64,000 bases of DNA from Lates calcarifer (Eukaryota > Chordata > Actinopteri > Centropomidae): positions 7,114,712 to 7,178,711 of the forward strand of contig NC_066851.1 in the NCBI RefSeq assembly GCF_001640805.2. The letters are read 5' to 3'. Shown here piece by piece: positions 39,601-52,610 of this stretch. Every line of letters starts with the position of its first letter. The stretch's first letter is position 1. The notes below the pieces were generated by a model. It did not search any database, was not told the DNA's origin, and worked only from the letters and a program-made list of their open reading frames with translations. Both the position numbers and the translations under genes were made by a program.

Positions 39601-42600
39601 TATTTCTGGCTACCGGACGAGTCTAAGTCCAATAGCCACTCACATTTAACTGAAATCAGCTGCCTGTTGCCAACAATAACACTATGACAGTTGTGAGAGT
39701 GAACTAGGACAATAAAGTTGTCGGCCGGAAAACCAAAACAATAAGCTGAAAGTCTTTATGAAGCTGAGGCAAGCTGCAGATTTGGCTGATAATTCACTGT
39801 AGGTGAAACACTACAAACACATTGCCATTTGAAAATTGTCATTATAAAACACTGATTATAGCTGCTACAAGTATACTTTTATGCAGTTTGCTGTCACACT
39901 GGTCACAGACTATAGTAGCTTGTGCAGTGTTACTCACGCCTGGCAGTGCTGTTAGCAATGTTAGATGGCCAGCAGATGAAGTAAGCAGCCCGGCGCACAG
40001 CCTTGAAACAGAACCCTCACAAACTAGTGAGTGGCTTTTTTCAGAGCTGGTTGGAATATTGTGTCACTGAAAAACAGTAACGTTATGTGTGAATTCCCTA
40101 CAGTCCCTGTCTGTGTTACTTGCTTTTTGACATGTGAACTGTGTTTTCCCAAAGCAGAATGCTGTGTATTGGTCCTATCGCCCAATCACTTCAGAGAGCT
40201 GAATACACTTTTTTAACCTTAAAGTAAAAAACTATTATTATTATTATTATTATTATTATATTATTATTGTGTTTTTAGCAGGCATACTATGATACTTGAA
40301 ACTGACTTTCAAATCTAATTTCTATTAAGTCTAACTGTCCCCACAAGAACAACACTGGTGCTGCCTATGACTAAATGACATGATAATATGCATTATGTCC
40401 ATCATGTTAAGAAGTGTTTAAAAGATGAGTAAGCAGAGTTTTATACAACTATCACTGTATCTGAGCTTCTAACTCCAATCAGTAGCAAATCATTGATTCT
40501 TGGAGCTGTCAGAACTACATTTTACATGTAGCTGGAAAGGCTTGGTCATCAACCAACAATAAAAATCAAAAAAGCTGACATTTTAAAAGATATTATGTTT
40601 CCTTGAGCAAACAGTAGGTAACACTATCTGCGCTGTCCAATATCTTGCTGACTTAATCTGTGAGATTGTCACCGGATCGCTCGTCAATTAAAACAGAGAG
40701 TGTGATACCTTGCTTTTCTGGAAGTGAAGTTTATATCCTGAAATTTCTACCTCACTCATCTTTCTAATGATGACATGCATCCTACAGCTAATGAAAAGTT
40801 AACAGTTCACCTGACACTTTAACAGCGGTGTCATGTATTCTGCTGCTCACGCCGCTGAGACGCTGCACAACATCCTGCAGTCTGCGCTGCTCGGAGTCAC
40901 ACCCCCCCCACACCCCCCAGCTGACATTAACATGCAGTTTCTATCAGGCTCCTGCTGTGCTGTATTTACCTGCAGGCTGTCCCATGTGATCCTGCAGGAG
41001 CGGACTTTAATTTTGCTGCATTGTCCTTCAACAGTAAATTCCTGCACCAAATCCACCTCATTCCACTCCATCCTCGCACAGCCGCTCACAGAGACACAGA
41101 CCCGGACCTTAATGGTTTCAGATAGAAGAAATGTTTGCCAGAGGCTTGAGGGAGGAAAGCTTAAATGGAGGAGGGGGAGGAAAACGAGAGCGATCCTTAT
41201 CACAACTTTCCCTCTCGTCCGCCTGGTGATGTGCTGTGATTTACGACACTCTCTCCCCCTCGCTCTCCCTTCTCTCTCTTGCCCACGCTCCATCCCTCCC
41301 TCCCCCTTTTTCTCTCTCTCTCATCCAGACTCTCTCTCAGTTATTGGTGTGTTCTCATATGACGTGTAAACAGAGTGGAAAGCCCACTAATGGGACACTG
41401 CATTCAATTACTACAAACATGTGAACCTATAAACTGGTGCAATAAGACAGAGGGAAAGTCATTAGGTCTGTCTCTTTTCACATAGAGTAGCTTCCTCTTT
41501 TTCTCTATCTTCCCATCTTTCTATATCATCCTCTTTTCCACACCTTTACCAGTCCCTTCTAACACCTCTAATGATCTGTTTCTGTATTTCCCTCCAGCCT
41601 TTTAAATATCTCTTGATCTTCCTTCACCCCTTCTCCCTCTCTGTCTTTCAGCATCTTTCTTGACCCCTCTCTTTACATATCTGCATTCCTTCATCTCTCT
41701 TTCTCTCAATCCTTGTCATTCCTCTGCAGCTGGCTTTTTGCTGCAGCGACATCCCCTGCTCCCCCCACCACCACCACCACCACCCTCCACACACACACAC
41801 CTCCCTCTTTCTCTCTCCCACTTTCTCTCAGAAGGGAAATCACTGCACCACAGCCTGATGGGGCACTAGCTGCTTTCAATCAACCTCTGACTCCAGCTCC
41901 AGATGTGTGTTACGAGGAAGATGATGATGATGATGATGATAAAGGTGATGCTGGCAGATTAACAGCCAGTGGAAGCGTGCACAGCAATCTCGTGGCACAC
42001 ATTCCCGCCAGATGCAGCACAGGCGTGCACACAAACACACGTATGTGCGCGCAAAAACAGACACACACTAGAGTAACAGCTGACTCCTGCTGCGTCACAT
42101 TCTCCCCTTCTCTCTTTCGGCTGTCTCGCTCTCTGCAACACACACACACTGACATGTGACTTAACTGCTGCGTCATACATTTTCTCTTTCACTCTGTGAA
42201 ACAGACACACATCTGTCTCACTTGGCGAAAAGATACACACACACACACACACACACATCCAGCAGGCTGGAATTTTTGCCAGTACTGCTGTTTCGGGGTG
42301 CAGGCATCTGTGGGTGTGAGTTGACACACTGACAACATTAAGTGTGGGACTATTTAACAGTGATTCATTATGTTTTCATAATTAAATATAACTTATTTTT
42401 ATCAATGGTATTGAAACTGGCTGACATTTTCATTAATATTCAGCAATTGTTAAAGGCTGAAACTGATATGTTTGAACTACTTAACTTTCCTTCAGGAATT
42501 GGACTCTTTTCAGGCCCTTAAAACCACTTAAAGACATTAAAATTCACTCAAACTATTCACAGGCTTTAATTATTTTGGGAGAGTCAGCAGCGCTTCAAAG

Positions 42601-45600
42601 AGAAAAAGATTCAAATTTAGGGGGAAACTGTAGCAATTATGGCCGAAATTGCACTAAATGATTAAAGCACATTAACATCATTAATCATTAACATCCTTGT
42701 GCTCCCTCCATATCACTGGCTCCATGTTGACTGAGTGACATGTGTGCAATGAAGTGTGATTTTGTGCAATGTCTTGATGTGTTGCAGTCCTGTTTGGAAA
42801 GCCTATTCATTCACCCCAGCCAGATTAATGCAAAGTTACTTTCTGGCTCACAGGTTCATGTGAAGTTCACTTCAAAGCTATGTAAATGGAACATCTCTGA
42901 TCACTGATCAAATGGATAACAATCTGGACCTGAACCATTTGAACCAACAAAACAAAAACATTTCCTTAGCTAAACTGATTTCAGGCCAACATTCACTTTC
43001 CTCTGATCAGGAGAGCTGAATATAAAGTGTGTAACACTGGTACTGGTGGAGCTCAGTGTTGCCATACTGGGTGGTTTTCAGCCCATCCAAAACTGCTTTT
43101 ATTTGACTGGGTGGGTAAAAACACTTCTGGGCTGCTTGCAATCACTGGAGCTATTTCTTGAACCCATTGGGTGGTTTTCCCTTATAAAAAGTTTTAGGCT
43201 ACATTCCAATGAATCAGCCCTTTCTGCCCTCCAATTAGTATAGAGATTGACAGAGACACTGGCTGTGTCCATTCTGCCACAACTTTAAGAAGCTGAAGAA
43301 GAGCAAGAAGAGGAAGACACTGACAGAGCACTAGAGGCATGAAATAGAGAACTGATGACTGCCAAAACCAAATGTCATTTCAGTTCATTACTGCTCAAAG
43401 TTTTTTTAAATGATGTTCCAAAGTGAAAAAGCCTCATAAAAGCTTCCAAACTATGTAGCCCACACAGAAGACTAGTGTTACAATAATTATATAAACCTTT
43501 CACATGACCAATAATTCAAATTCTGATCATGTGATAATTCTGGCACAACATAGCTCCATAATTCTTTCTGTAAGAGTGATATAGTATAGAGCTGTTTTGG
43601 AACCAGCCTGATAACCATGTTAATAAGGTATTATGTAAAAGAGACTCTGAATCTGCCATTAATGATCCATTCACATCTCTGCTGACACCTCATTAGGCAG
43701 CAGTCACTGCCACCTCTTAGAAAATCTGTTACTGTATTTCACAAGTTATTTGTGGTTTGGTTATTCTCAAGTTTTGTTTGTGCATGTCGTAATCTCTAAG
43801 TTGTTAACCCATGGATGTAGCTACTGTGAACCATGGCACAGACCTGTGATTTGTATATGTTAAGAAACTCTGGATTTTAAATATTTAAATTAAAATAAAT
43901 ATATTTTGTATCTTTACTATTGTTTTTTTTTATTTATTTATTTTTGCTGGCAATGCTGCATTAGACGCAGCAGCTTCACAGTAGGTTCAAGGCTCTGATT
44001 GGACAATTTGGTGTCAATCAAATCTGGCATCCCAGGCAGTGCTGCCTATGGGCTTGACAGTTGGAAATCCTCAATGCGGTCACTCTGCCATGCACAGACC
44101 ATGTTACACAGAAAACTCTGTTCACATTGTTTCCTGTATCTCAGTGTACAGATGCCATTTATTCAGAGTGTGGGAAATGTTTCACTGTGAGAATTTACTC
44201 AGGATGAAGCCCTGAACAGTACTTTTAATGGGACATGTACTTCTGGTGAAGCCTGATTTCGAAATTCCACTGTACTGGTGTCAATAAATTCTCTCCGCTG
44301 GTCTTTGCTGCAGTTTTTACGTATGTTCTGATCGCAGCTATAATCTGAAGCACATGGGAATATTTGACCTTCTCAGTGTGTATTATGCACACATACAAGG
44401 CACACAAACACATGCACACACACACCACACACACACACACACACACGTTGTTCTGATCATAGGTCCCTCTAGCAATGAAACCCATCCCATTCCCATCTGC
44501 TGTACGCCTCCAGTAAAAATATTCCTCCTAATCTACAATAACAACCCTCAGACATTCCTGCAGCTCCAGCTGGAGCAAAGGGGAAAACTCTGTTATCAGA
44601 ACCACTCCAGTGACTAACATTCAAACAGCAGGGTGGCCTGCTGGTTACAGAGATCATCCTGTAACTGAGGGGTCACATCTTTGAACCCCACTGCAGACAG
44701 CTTGTCCATCACCAAACATGTGTCCTGACTGTGTCTTTGAGCAAAACAATGAACACCTAAACCAGAATTCAGGAATAAAAACAGGCCAGCTGGATTTAGG
44801 CAACATTCACTTGTGTCAAAGGTCTGAAGCCACACAATACCACCCAGTGGTCATGTCAGTGGCAAGCTTTAGAGAAAATGTTAAATGCACATTTAATACC
44901 AGTATGCTCTAAGTGTTGTTTATGGCAGCCAAACCTTTAAAAAACTCTCACTAGGTCACATCTAACAATTCAAGTCTGCCGACGCCCCTGAACCCAAGCT
45001 GTTGTATAACCTACTGAGGCATTTCTACTGATGACATACAATGAAAATATTCATCTTAATCTACGTCAACACAACCCCTGACATGTGTGTTTTGTCAAGA
45101 GCATCACAAACACACACAGATACACCTGACTTCTTAATATATCCCTCAGCAGTGCTCTCACACAGCTGGATGGGATTGAATTACGTGCAGTTGGATCAAC
45201 AAAGTGAATCATGTGTGTGCGTGCATGTGTTAACTCAAAGTGTATGACAGTCCCCGTGGTTGTTCCGAGGTTAGAGGCGAGGTTTGTAGGAGGCTGTGTT
45301 GGGGAGAAGGACGCTATCTGGAAAATACCAACATTCAGCAGTTATATTTATCTGGCAGTTATATATTTCTTTTGCTAGCAGCTGATATTGTACCATAGTG
45401 CTATGTCAAATTCTTCCATAATATTACAGTAAACATAGATACTTATCCAAACACTACCTACTACTAATTCCAATTAGAGGTTTTCTGTTTAAAGTAAAGC
45501 TAGTTTAGATGGGAAGTCATAAAATAATGCAAGGGCTCACCACCCCTGTGAGGGTGTGCTAGGTGTTCATGTCATATCATTAAAAAACCTTTCATGTCAG

Positions 45601-48600
45601 CCTCCATATAATTTCAAGTTGGAAATATTAGGAGTTTCTGACATTGACAATATCTACCATTTGGTGAAAAGAACTTCAGACATATTAACAAACTGTGGGC
45701 AGAATACCTGTAATAGCTGTTGCATCAAAATATAATCCAATATTAACACAAATTCATCTTATTTTATAGAAATTATGCGAAATTTGTTTGAATCTGGTTT
45801 TACTTGATTACAAACTGCTACAAATGCGTACCTCAAAAAAGCAGTTATTTAGGCTATTTATTTTCAAGGTTAGCACCAGGGCTAACCTCCTGGGAATACT
45901 GAAAGCATTCCCATGTCAGAGTAAAGGCTGTTTTTCCCTGTTTATCCGTGGTGCTTCCTGTCTAGCATTTGAAATGCTGGACAAAAGTCTTTGGGACTTG
46001 ATGAAAGAAAGAAAAATGGTGTCACTGAATCTTAGTCAGATTTGGCCCATTATCCACCAGCTGCTGGTCGCCTTCAGTGCCCTAAAGGATATGGGCATTA
46101 TGTATACCGACCTAAAACCGGATAACGTAATGCTTGTAAATCATAAAGATTGCTTGGTCGGAACTACTTGTTGTATAATTGTGCGACAGCAATGATGTCA
46201 TTAACGCCACAGAGAAAACAACCCAAGTTGTCCGAAAGTGTTTTAACACATAAGTGATTTTGGACACAACCATCTAGTTCCAGTGAGAAACTTAACATTG
46301 ATGATGCTAAATGTGATTACACAAAGTTAGCTCTAAAGGTAGTGAGGGTGTATTATGCCAGACAGGCATCACAGTAAGCTATCAAAAGATGACCTTCATG
46401 TGCTGTGATGTGACATCATTTATTTATTTTTTGTTTTTTTTCAAATGTAAAATCTTAAACTGTTTTGCCTTTCATCTCCTTTGATCCTCTTATGACATCA
46501 TGAAATTTATGACATCATCAGTGATGATGTCAGAACCCACTTTGCATAGGGCAGAGACTCTCAGAAACTTTCCAGTTACATTGAGAGTTAGAGGAGAAGT
46601 GAAAGACACATTACAAAAGTATTTGGAAAAATTTTTCAGCAAAAATGTCGTCCACTGCATCAACTTCAAGTGAGGAGGAAGTGATACAATTTCAGAAGTA
46701 TGACGTACTTCGTAGCGGTACAGCTCGCTATTTATTATTAGAATTTAAGGGAGAGGGATGTTTTGGCCAAGTGGCCAAGTGCTTCAATTTACAAACTGAA
46801 GAAATGGTGGCCATAAAAATTCACAAACATAATAATAACAAGAGTATTCAAAATGAAGTTGAAATGTTAAGACAACTCAGAGCTCTCGACACAGACAAGA
46901 AGAACATCGTCAAATTTATTGACAATTTCGAGTTCCATGGTGCTTCCTGTCTAGCATTTGAAATGCTGGACAAAAGTCTTTGGGACTTGATGAAACAAAG
47001 AAAAATGGTGTCACTGAATCTTAGTCAGATTCGGCCCATTATTCACCAGCTGCTGGTCGCCTTCAGTGCCCTAAAGGATATGGGCATTATGTATACCGAC
47101 CTAAAACCGGATAACGTAATGCTTGTAAATCATGAAGACCAACCTTTCAAAATCAAACTTATTGATTTTGGACTGGCCATTCCAGCCCATCAAGCAGAAG
47201 TGGGCATGGTTTTGCAGGCACGCGCATACAGGTCTCCGGAGGTATACTTCGGCCTGCCCCTAACAGAAGCTGTTGACATGTGGGGAATGGGCTGCATGAT
47301 GGGTTTTTTCTATTTTGGTCTTCACCTCTTCCCCTCAGATTGTGACTATCACTGGGTGAAGGCCATTCTGCACATGCTAGGTCAGCCTGAGCACTATCAG
47401 CTGATTACAGGACAAAACACATGGAAGTTTTTCAAGCGGGAGAATTCTGGATGGAGACTGAGGACACCAGTTGAATACGAGATAGTGACTGGAGTCAGGC
47501 CAAAAGTTTCTCAGAGGTTTTTTGACATGGCTCAAAATTTAGAAGATGCAGTGCGGAGATGCCCATCAAAACGGGACCCCATTGAATATGAGGATAGGAT
47601 GGCATTTTTAAGCCTCCTGAAACAGTGTCTGCAAGTGGATGCTGAACAGAGGATTAGTCCCCGGGAAGCCCTTAAACATACATATGTAACGATGGCTCAC
47701 CTGGGAAATAGAACCAGCTCCTATGTAGATACTGCTGGTATATTAATGGCTGTTTCCCCTGGAAGATTTGGATGGATCTGATGATTCATTCAATCCACAT
47801 TACAAAGATAACACTAAGTCAAGTACCAGTGAAGAATATATCTCTTATGAAGACTCATTCCTCTCATTCATCAGTGGCGAAGATGATATCTTGGCAGCTA
47901 CCAGTGAAGACTCACCCCTCTCCAGCTTCAGTGGCATAGATGACACAGAATCAACAACCGGTGAAGACTCATCTCTCCAAAGCTTCAGTAGTGAAGATGA
48001 TTTAGAGCCAGCCACAACTGAAGAAAGTAACGCAGACTCATCGTTTGCAATCTTCAGTAGTGATGATGATATAGAACCAGCCACCACTAAAAACTCATCT
48101 CTCCCAAGCTTTGGTGGTGAAGATGATGTAGAACCAGCCACAACTCAAGAATATGATGCAGACTCATCTCTTACAATCCTCAGTAGTGAAGATGCTAAAG
48201 AGCCACCCACTGCTGAAGACTATGATGCAGACTTATCTCTTACAACACTTAGTGGAGGAGATAATACAGAGACCACCATCAGTGAAGACTCTCTCCCAAG
48301 CTTTGGTGGTGATGATATAGAGCCAGTGACTGAAGACTTTGACGCAGACTCATCCACTGTCTGTCACAATCAAAGTGCAGTCAGTTCAAATGTCCGTGTC
48401 AAAAATTCAGTCCTCACTGGCTCAGAGAATAAAGCAGTCGCCACCCCTGAGATATCAACAGGACGTTCCGCAGCAACTGACTTTAATAATGGAGTCAGGG
48501 ACACTGCTACTCCCACCGAAGAAAAGTCAGGCAATGCTGCTTCCAATGATGACAATCCAAACACTGGTTGTTTCCCAATTGCCAGTAACACTTCAGCTAA

Positions 48601-50417
48601 TGTTGGCCCAACCGATGGAGCTGTAGCCTCCATTTCTTCGGACATTGGAGCTGCGGCTGCCATCACACTCCCCGATGCTGATGATGTCAACACAAGCCCA
48701 GATGGACCCCGCCGGAGGAGTATATTTCGAAGGACCCGCAAATTCTTTAGCAGAATGAGGAGGCGAGTGGTTTCCATCTTTACACGACAGAACAACACAA
48801 ACCCAGACTTATAAGAATGACTGAGAGCAAAGTTAGGGGAACACAACTGTTCCTCTCTCTCAATCTCCCAACTCTATCTCCAACAAGCATAAAAAGAAGG
48901 TAAAAATGAATTGAATTGAAGTAGGGCAGCACAGTTATCACTGTCACCTCACAGTAAGAAGGTTCCGGAATCGATCAGGGACTTCTCTGTGTGGAGTTTG
49001 CATGTTCTCCCTGTGCCTGCGTGGGTTCCCTCCAGGTTCTCTGGCTTCCTCCCACAGTCTAAAGACATGCAGTTAGGTTAATTTTTGATCTAAATTGCCT
49101 ATCTTGTTGAAGCAAAAATAAATAAGAATAATTAATAAATAAGTAAACTGGATTGAATTATTTGACAAATTTGTTATTCAAAATGTAGAAAATAGCAACA
49201 TTTTTGTGTCACCTTTATATGTATATGCAAACACAGTCACAACAAGGCTGTAAACCTTTCAACAAGCCTTGTTAACTGGGGAAAAACATCTTATTTCTGC
49301 ATTGAGAAATAAAATTTCAGAAATACACCATAACAATATGAACATGTTTTTCATACCATATATTTATTTCAAATAGCAGGGATAAAATATGTACTGGCAA
49401 TCTGTTCAGGGTGTAACCCGCCTCTTGCCCAATGTCAGCTTGGATTGGCTCTAGCCACCCTGCAACTCTTACGGAATAGCGGTATAGATAATAAATAAAT
49501 TAATTAATTAATTTAACTATTTGACGTGTGATATTCAAAGTATGGAAAATAGCAACATTTTTTGTGTTCACTCTGAACAAACAGAGATACTTCCGTCTTG
49601 GGAGACTGTACATTGGTCATTACTTTATAATTTAAAGTTTGTCCTTCATTCTCTACACCCTATGTGCACACACATATCAAATGACATATCTGGAAAGCCC
49701 TGCCAGTGATTATTTTTACCCAAAGATGGTGTTAATGAATTGTCATCAAATCCATAATGACTCCTCTAGGGACTATGAATTCCTGTGTAAAATGTCAGTA
49801 ATACTATTACTTTAGCATGGCCAAAAAAGTGAAATGATCCCTGCTACTTTTCTGAGTAAAAGAATGACATCAACAGAGTGTGGTTTTCCATTTAAGCCAG
49901 GAGGGAAGACTGACTTCTCCTTAATTTTTAGTCCTTCATTCAATTATTAATGAAAGACAAGACTTACTGTAATGAGTAATGGCATTATTATTGATATGAG
50001 TGGTGAATAATCTAATAATCTAAAACTGCTCTACACTAAAGTTATAAATCTCCTTCTCTGTCTCCCTTATGCACAGAGACATCTGTCGACGCTATCATCT
50101 TTACGTCAATCTGTGGGAAGAAACAGCATGGTGTGTGTTTGTGTGTGAGTGAGCTTTTGGATATGATTATATAGAGCCAGGAGTCACACCCTCAGAGTCA
50201 TGCATCCACATCCCAAAGTAAGGCTGACACACACACACGGACAAAATAACAATGTCAAGCCCAAACACACATGGCCAAAAGAAGCCACACCCTGCCTGCA
50301 TCCAGTTTTCACAAGATGTAAACCACACAATGACCAAACACTCAGTTCGCCCTGATTTTGTGACACACATGCAGAAACACAAGGCCAAAAGTCCCACATT
50401 GACACATAGACAAACAG

Positions 50418-50472
<55 letters not shown>

Positions 50473-50702
50473 ATTCTTCAGAAGTTTAAGGAGAAAGAAA
50501 GAAAGTAATACACACACTTACATCTCAAAGTCACCTTTACATTTGTTCCTATTTCCACATTTTCAATTGTTCTATTATGTATGAAGAGCTGATGTGTGAA
50601 GGTGGCAAGAAAGTGTAAGGTGGGTAGAAAGTGTAAAGCAAACACACACATACTTTGTTGAGCTTGACACACACACACAGGCAACTTCACACAAATACAG
50701 AT

Positions 50703-50741
<39 letters not shown>

Positions 50742-51393
50742 AGGAAAAAAGAAACACATTTTCAGAACTCACCCCCGCTCTTCTGTCTTGCTTTAAACTC
50801 TTTGTTGTTGCTTTAAACCAAATGTAAAAGGTAGTGGACAAAAGAAAGACAGACTTCAAGATGACTGTGAAGGAGTGAGCGAGGTGAGAGGAAGAGAAGA
50901 GGGAGGAGGAGGAGCTGTTTGGCTAGCGAACAATCCTCTTAGCCCGGTTATGTCATGGGACCAAGCTAATCCTACCTTCACTGACTGACCAACACATGCA
51001 CACACACACAACCATACACACCAGCTGACTAACCAGCAGACTGACCAACACAGATACACGTATACAAACAGGGTTAGTGACTGGCTAACCAAGGCCTAAC
51101 CAACATGTACAAAGCTGATGTCTAGCCTGGGTTTAATACAATAGCTAACATGGTTGAAAATAGCAGTTAGTTAAGCTGCTAACATGAGGTCAGCTGCTTT
51201 TTTTACTATATGACTCGTTATTTTGAGGGGAAGATAACAGGATAAAGCAAGCTAGCAAAACAAAACAGTAAGCTAATGGTAATTAGTCATGTTATTGACA
51301 AAAGGCCTCCCATTTTCTCTGTTTTTCTCTCTGTCTGTCAACATATATACAATAATTACACTGTATGAGCTGAGTATGCAGTGTGTGCGTGTG

Positions 51394-51424
<31 letters not shown>

Positions 51425-52577
51425 GAGAGAGCATGGGCTTGTTTTACATGAAAAGTAAGATTTGGTTTTAGGGTTACAGGTACAATTTGGTTTAGTTAGG
51501 GTCAGGCATTCAGTTCATTTTGATTAAGGTTAGGGTAAGGGGGTAAAGAATGCATTATGTAAATGATGGGACCCCAAGATACTTGTACAGGGATGTGTAT
51601 GTGCGTGCGTGTGTGTTCACATGGTTTCTTGCTGGTAGGGAACTATAATCATCACTGTCACTAATCCGTGGGCTAATCCGCCAGGCTACACACACACAGA
51701 CAAATACATACACACAAATGTGCACAAGCATTGTATGTATGCAAAAATTCACACAAACTAAAACATCTTTAATATTTAATTTGTATTCACAAAGAAAATC
51801 TAATTAAATAAACATGGTTCATTGGCTTGGACTTAATTCTACTGGCTCTTTGCTGAGAAGTCTTTAAACCTGTAATACTTTTACTTTGGGAGTCTCAATC
51901 ACAATCAGCAGTGTACAAATATATTAAAGAATGTGCAGCTTTAGGTGTGCTTGTATAGCTAGAGTATCAGGTTCTGCTAGTTAACACATCTCAAGGTTTA
52001 AACAAAGGGATGAATTAATACGGAACAGGAGATTATCTGTGTCAGACACATTCTCACCTATTCAAAATACTCTGTTTGGTTTAGGTGAGTGGTGGTGCCC
52101 GCATACAGTGCGCAGGAGATATGATAGAAACATCATCAACGCACCCAGTCGCGCATTATAAATCCGATGGTCTTTGTACTAGATAGCTGGCACGGTGGCG
52201 TCTTTTTAATGTGTGGTCCAACTAATTCTAACTAACTCACATACAGCTCCTCTGGGTAATGTCTAGACAAGTTCGGGATCACATTACATTTGCAAAAGCA
52301 GCTTGAGTGTCCTTTCTCTGGTCCAAAACTGCACATTTTGCACATTTCTATATGTATTTTAGCGTATACACAATAGATACTGTAACTGTTATAGGACTGT
52401 ATTTACTATGGTTGAGTGGAATCTGCAGTGTCTTTTCAAGTAAAGGCCTTGTCTTGTGCTGGAGACAAACTGAAGCTCTTTATATGCACAATGCACAATA
52501 GATCCTGGGCGCTGAGGTTTAGCTAATTGGAGATGCACAACACTGCATGTCCTGCACCTTCAGCCCAGGCTAGCTCC

Positions 52578-52610
<33 letters not shown>

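Noticed and set aside
40847..41369. Overlapping 148- and 178-codon frames on both strands
   Set aside because: No recognisable domain or splice boundaries; GC-richer composition explains the lack of stops.
41713..42327. 148-codon plus-strand and 122-codon minus-strand frames
   Set aside because: Low-complexity pyrimidine and CA tracts keep these frames open; composition only.
48370..48846. 158-codon minus-strand frame
   Set aside because: Antisense shadow of the kinase tail frame, whose acidic repeats avoid antisense stops.
50167..50859. Minus-strand frames rich in Cys-Val or His-Thr
   Set aside because: They are translations of the GT/CA microsatellites at 50421 and 50704.
51463..51550. 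TTAGGGT-like phrases resembling telomere repeats
   Set aside because: Only isolated, irregular copies (GTTAGGGTCAGG, GGTTAGGGTAAGG), common beside fish GT repeats; not an interstitial telomere array.
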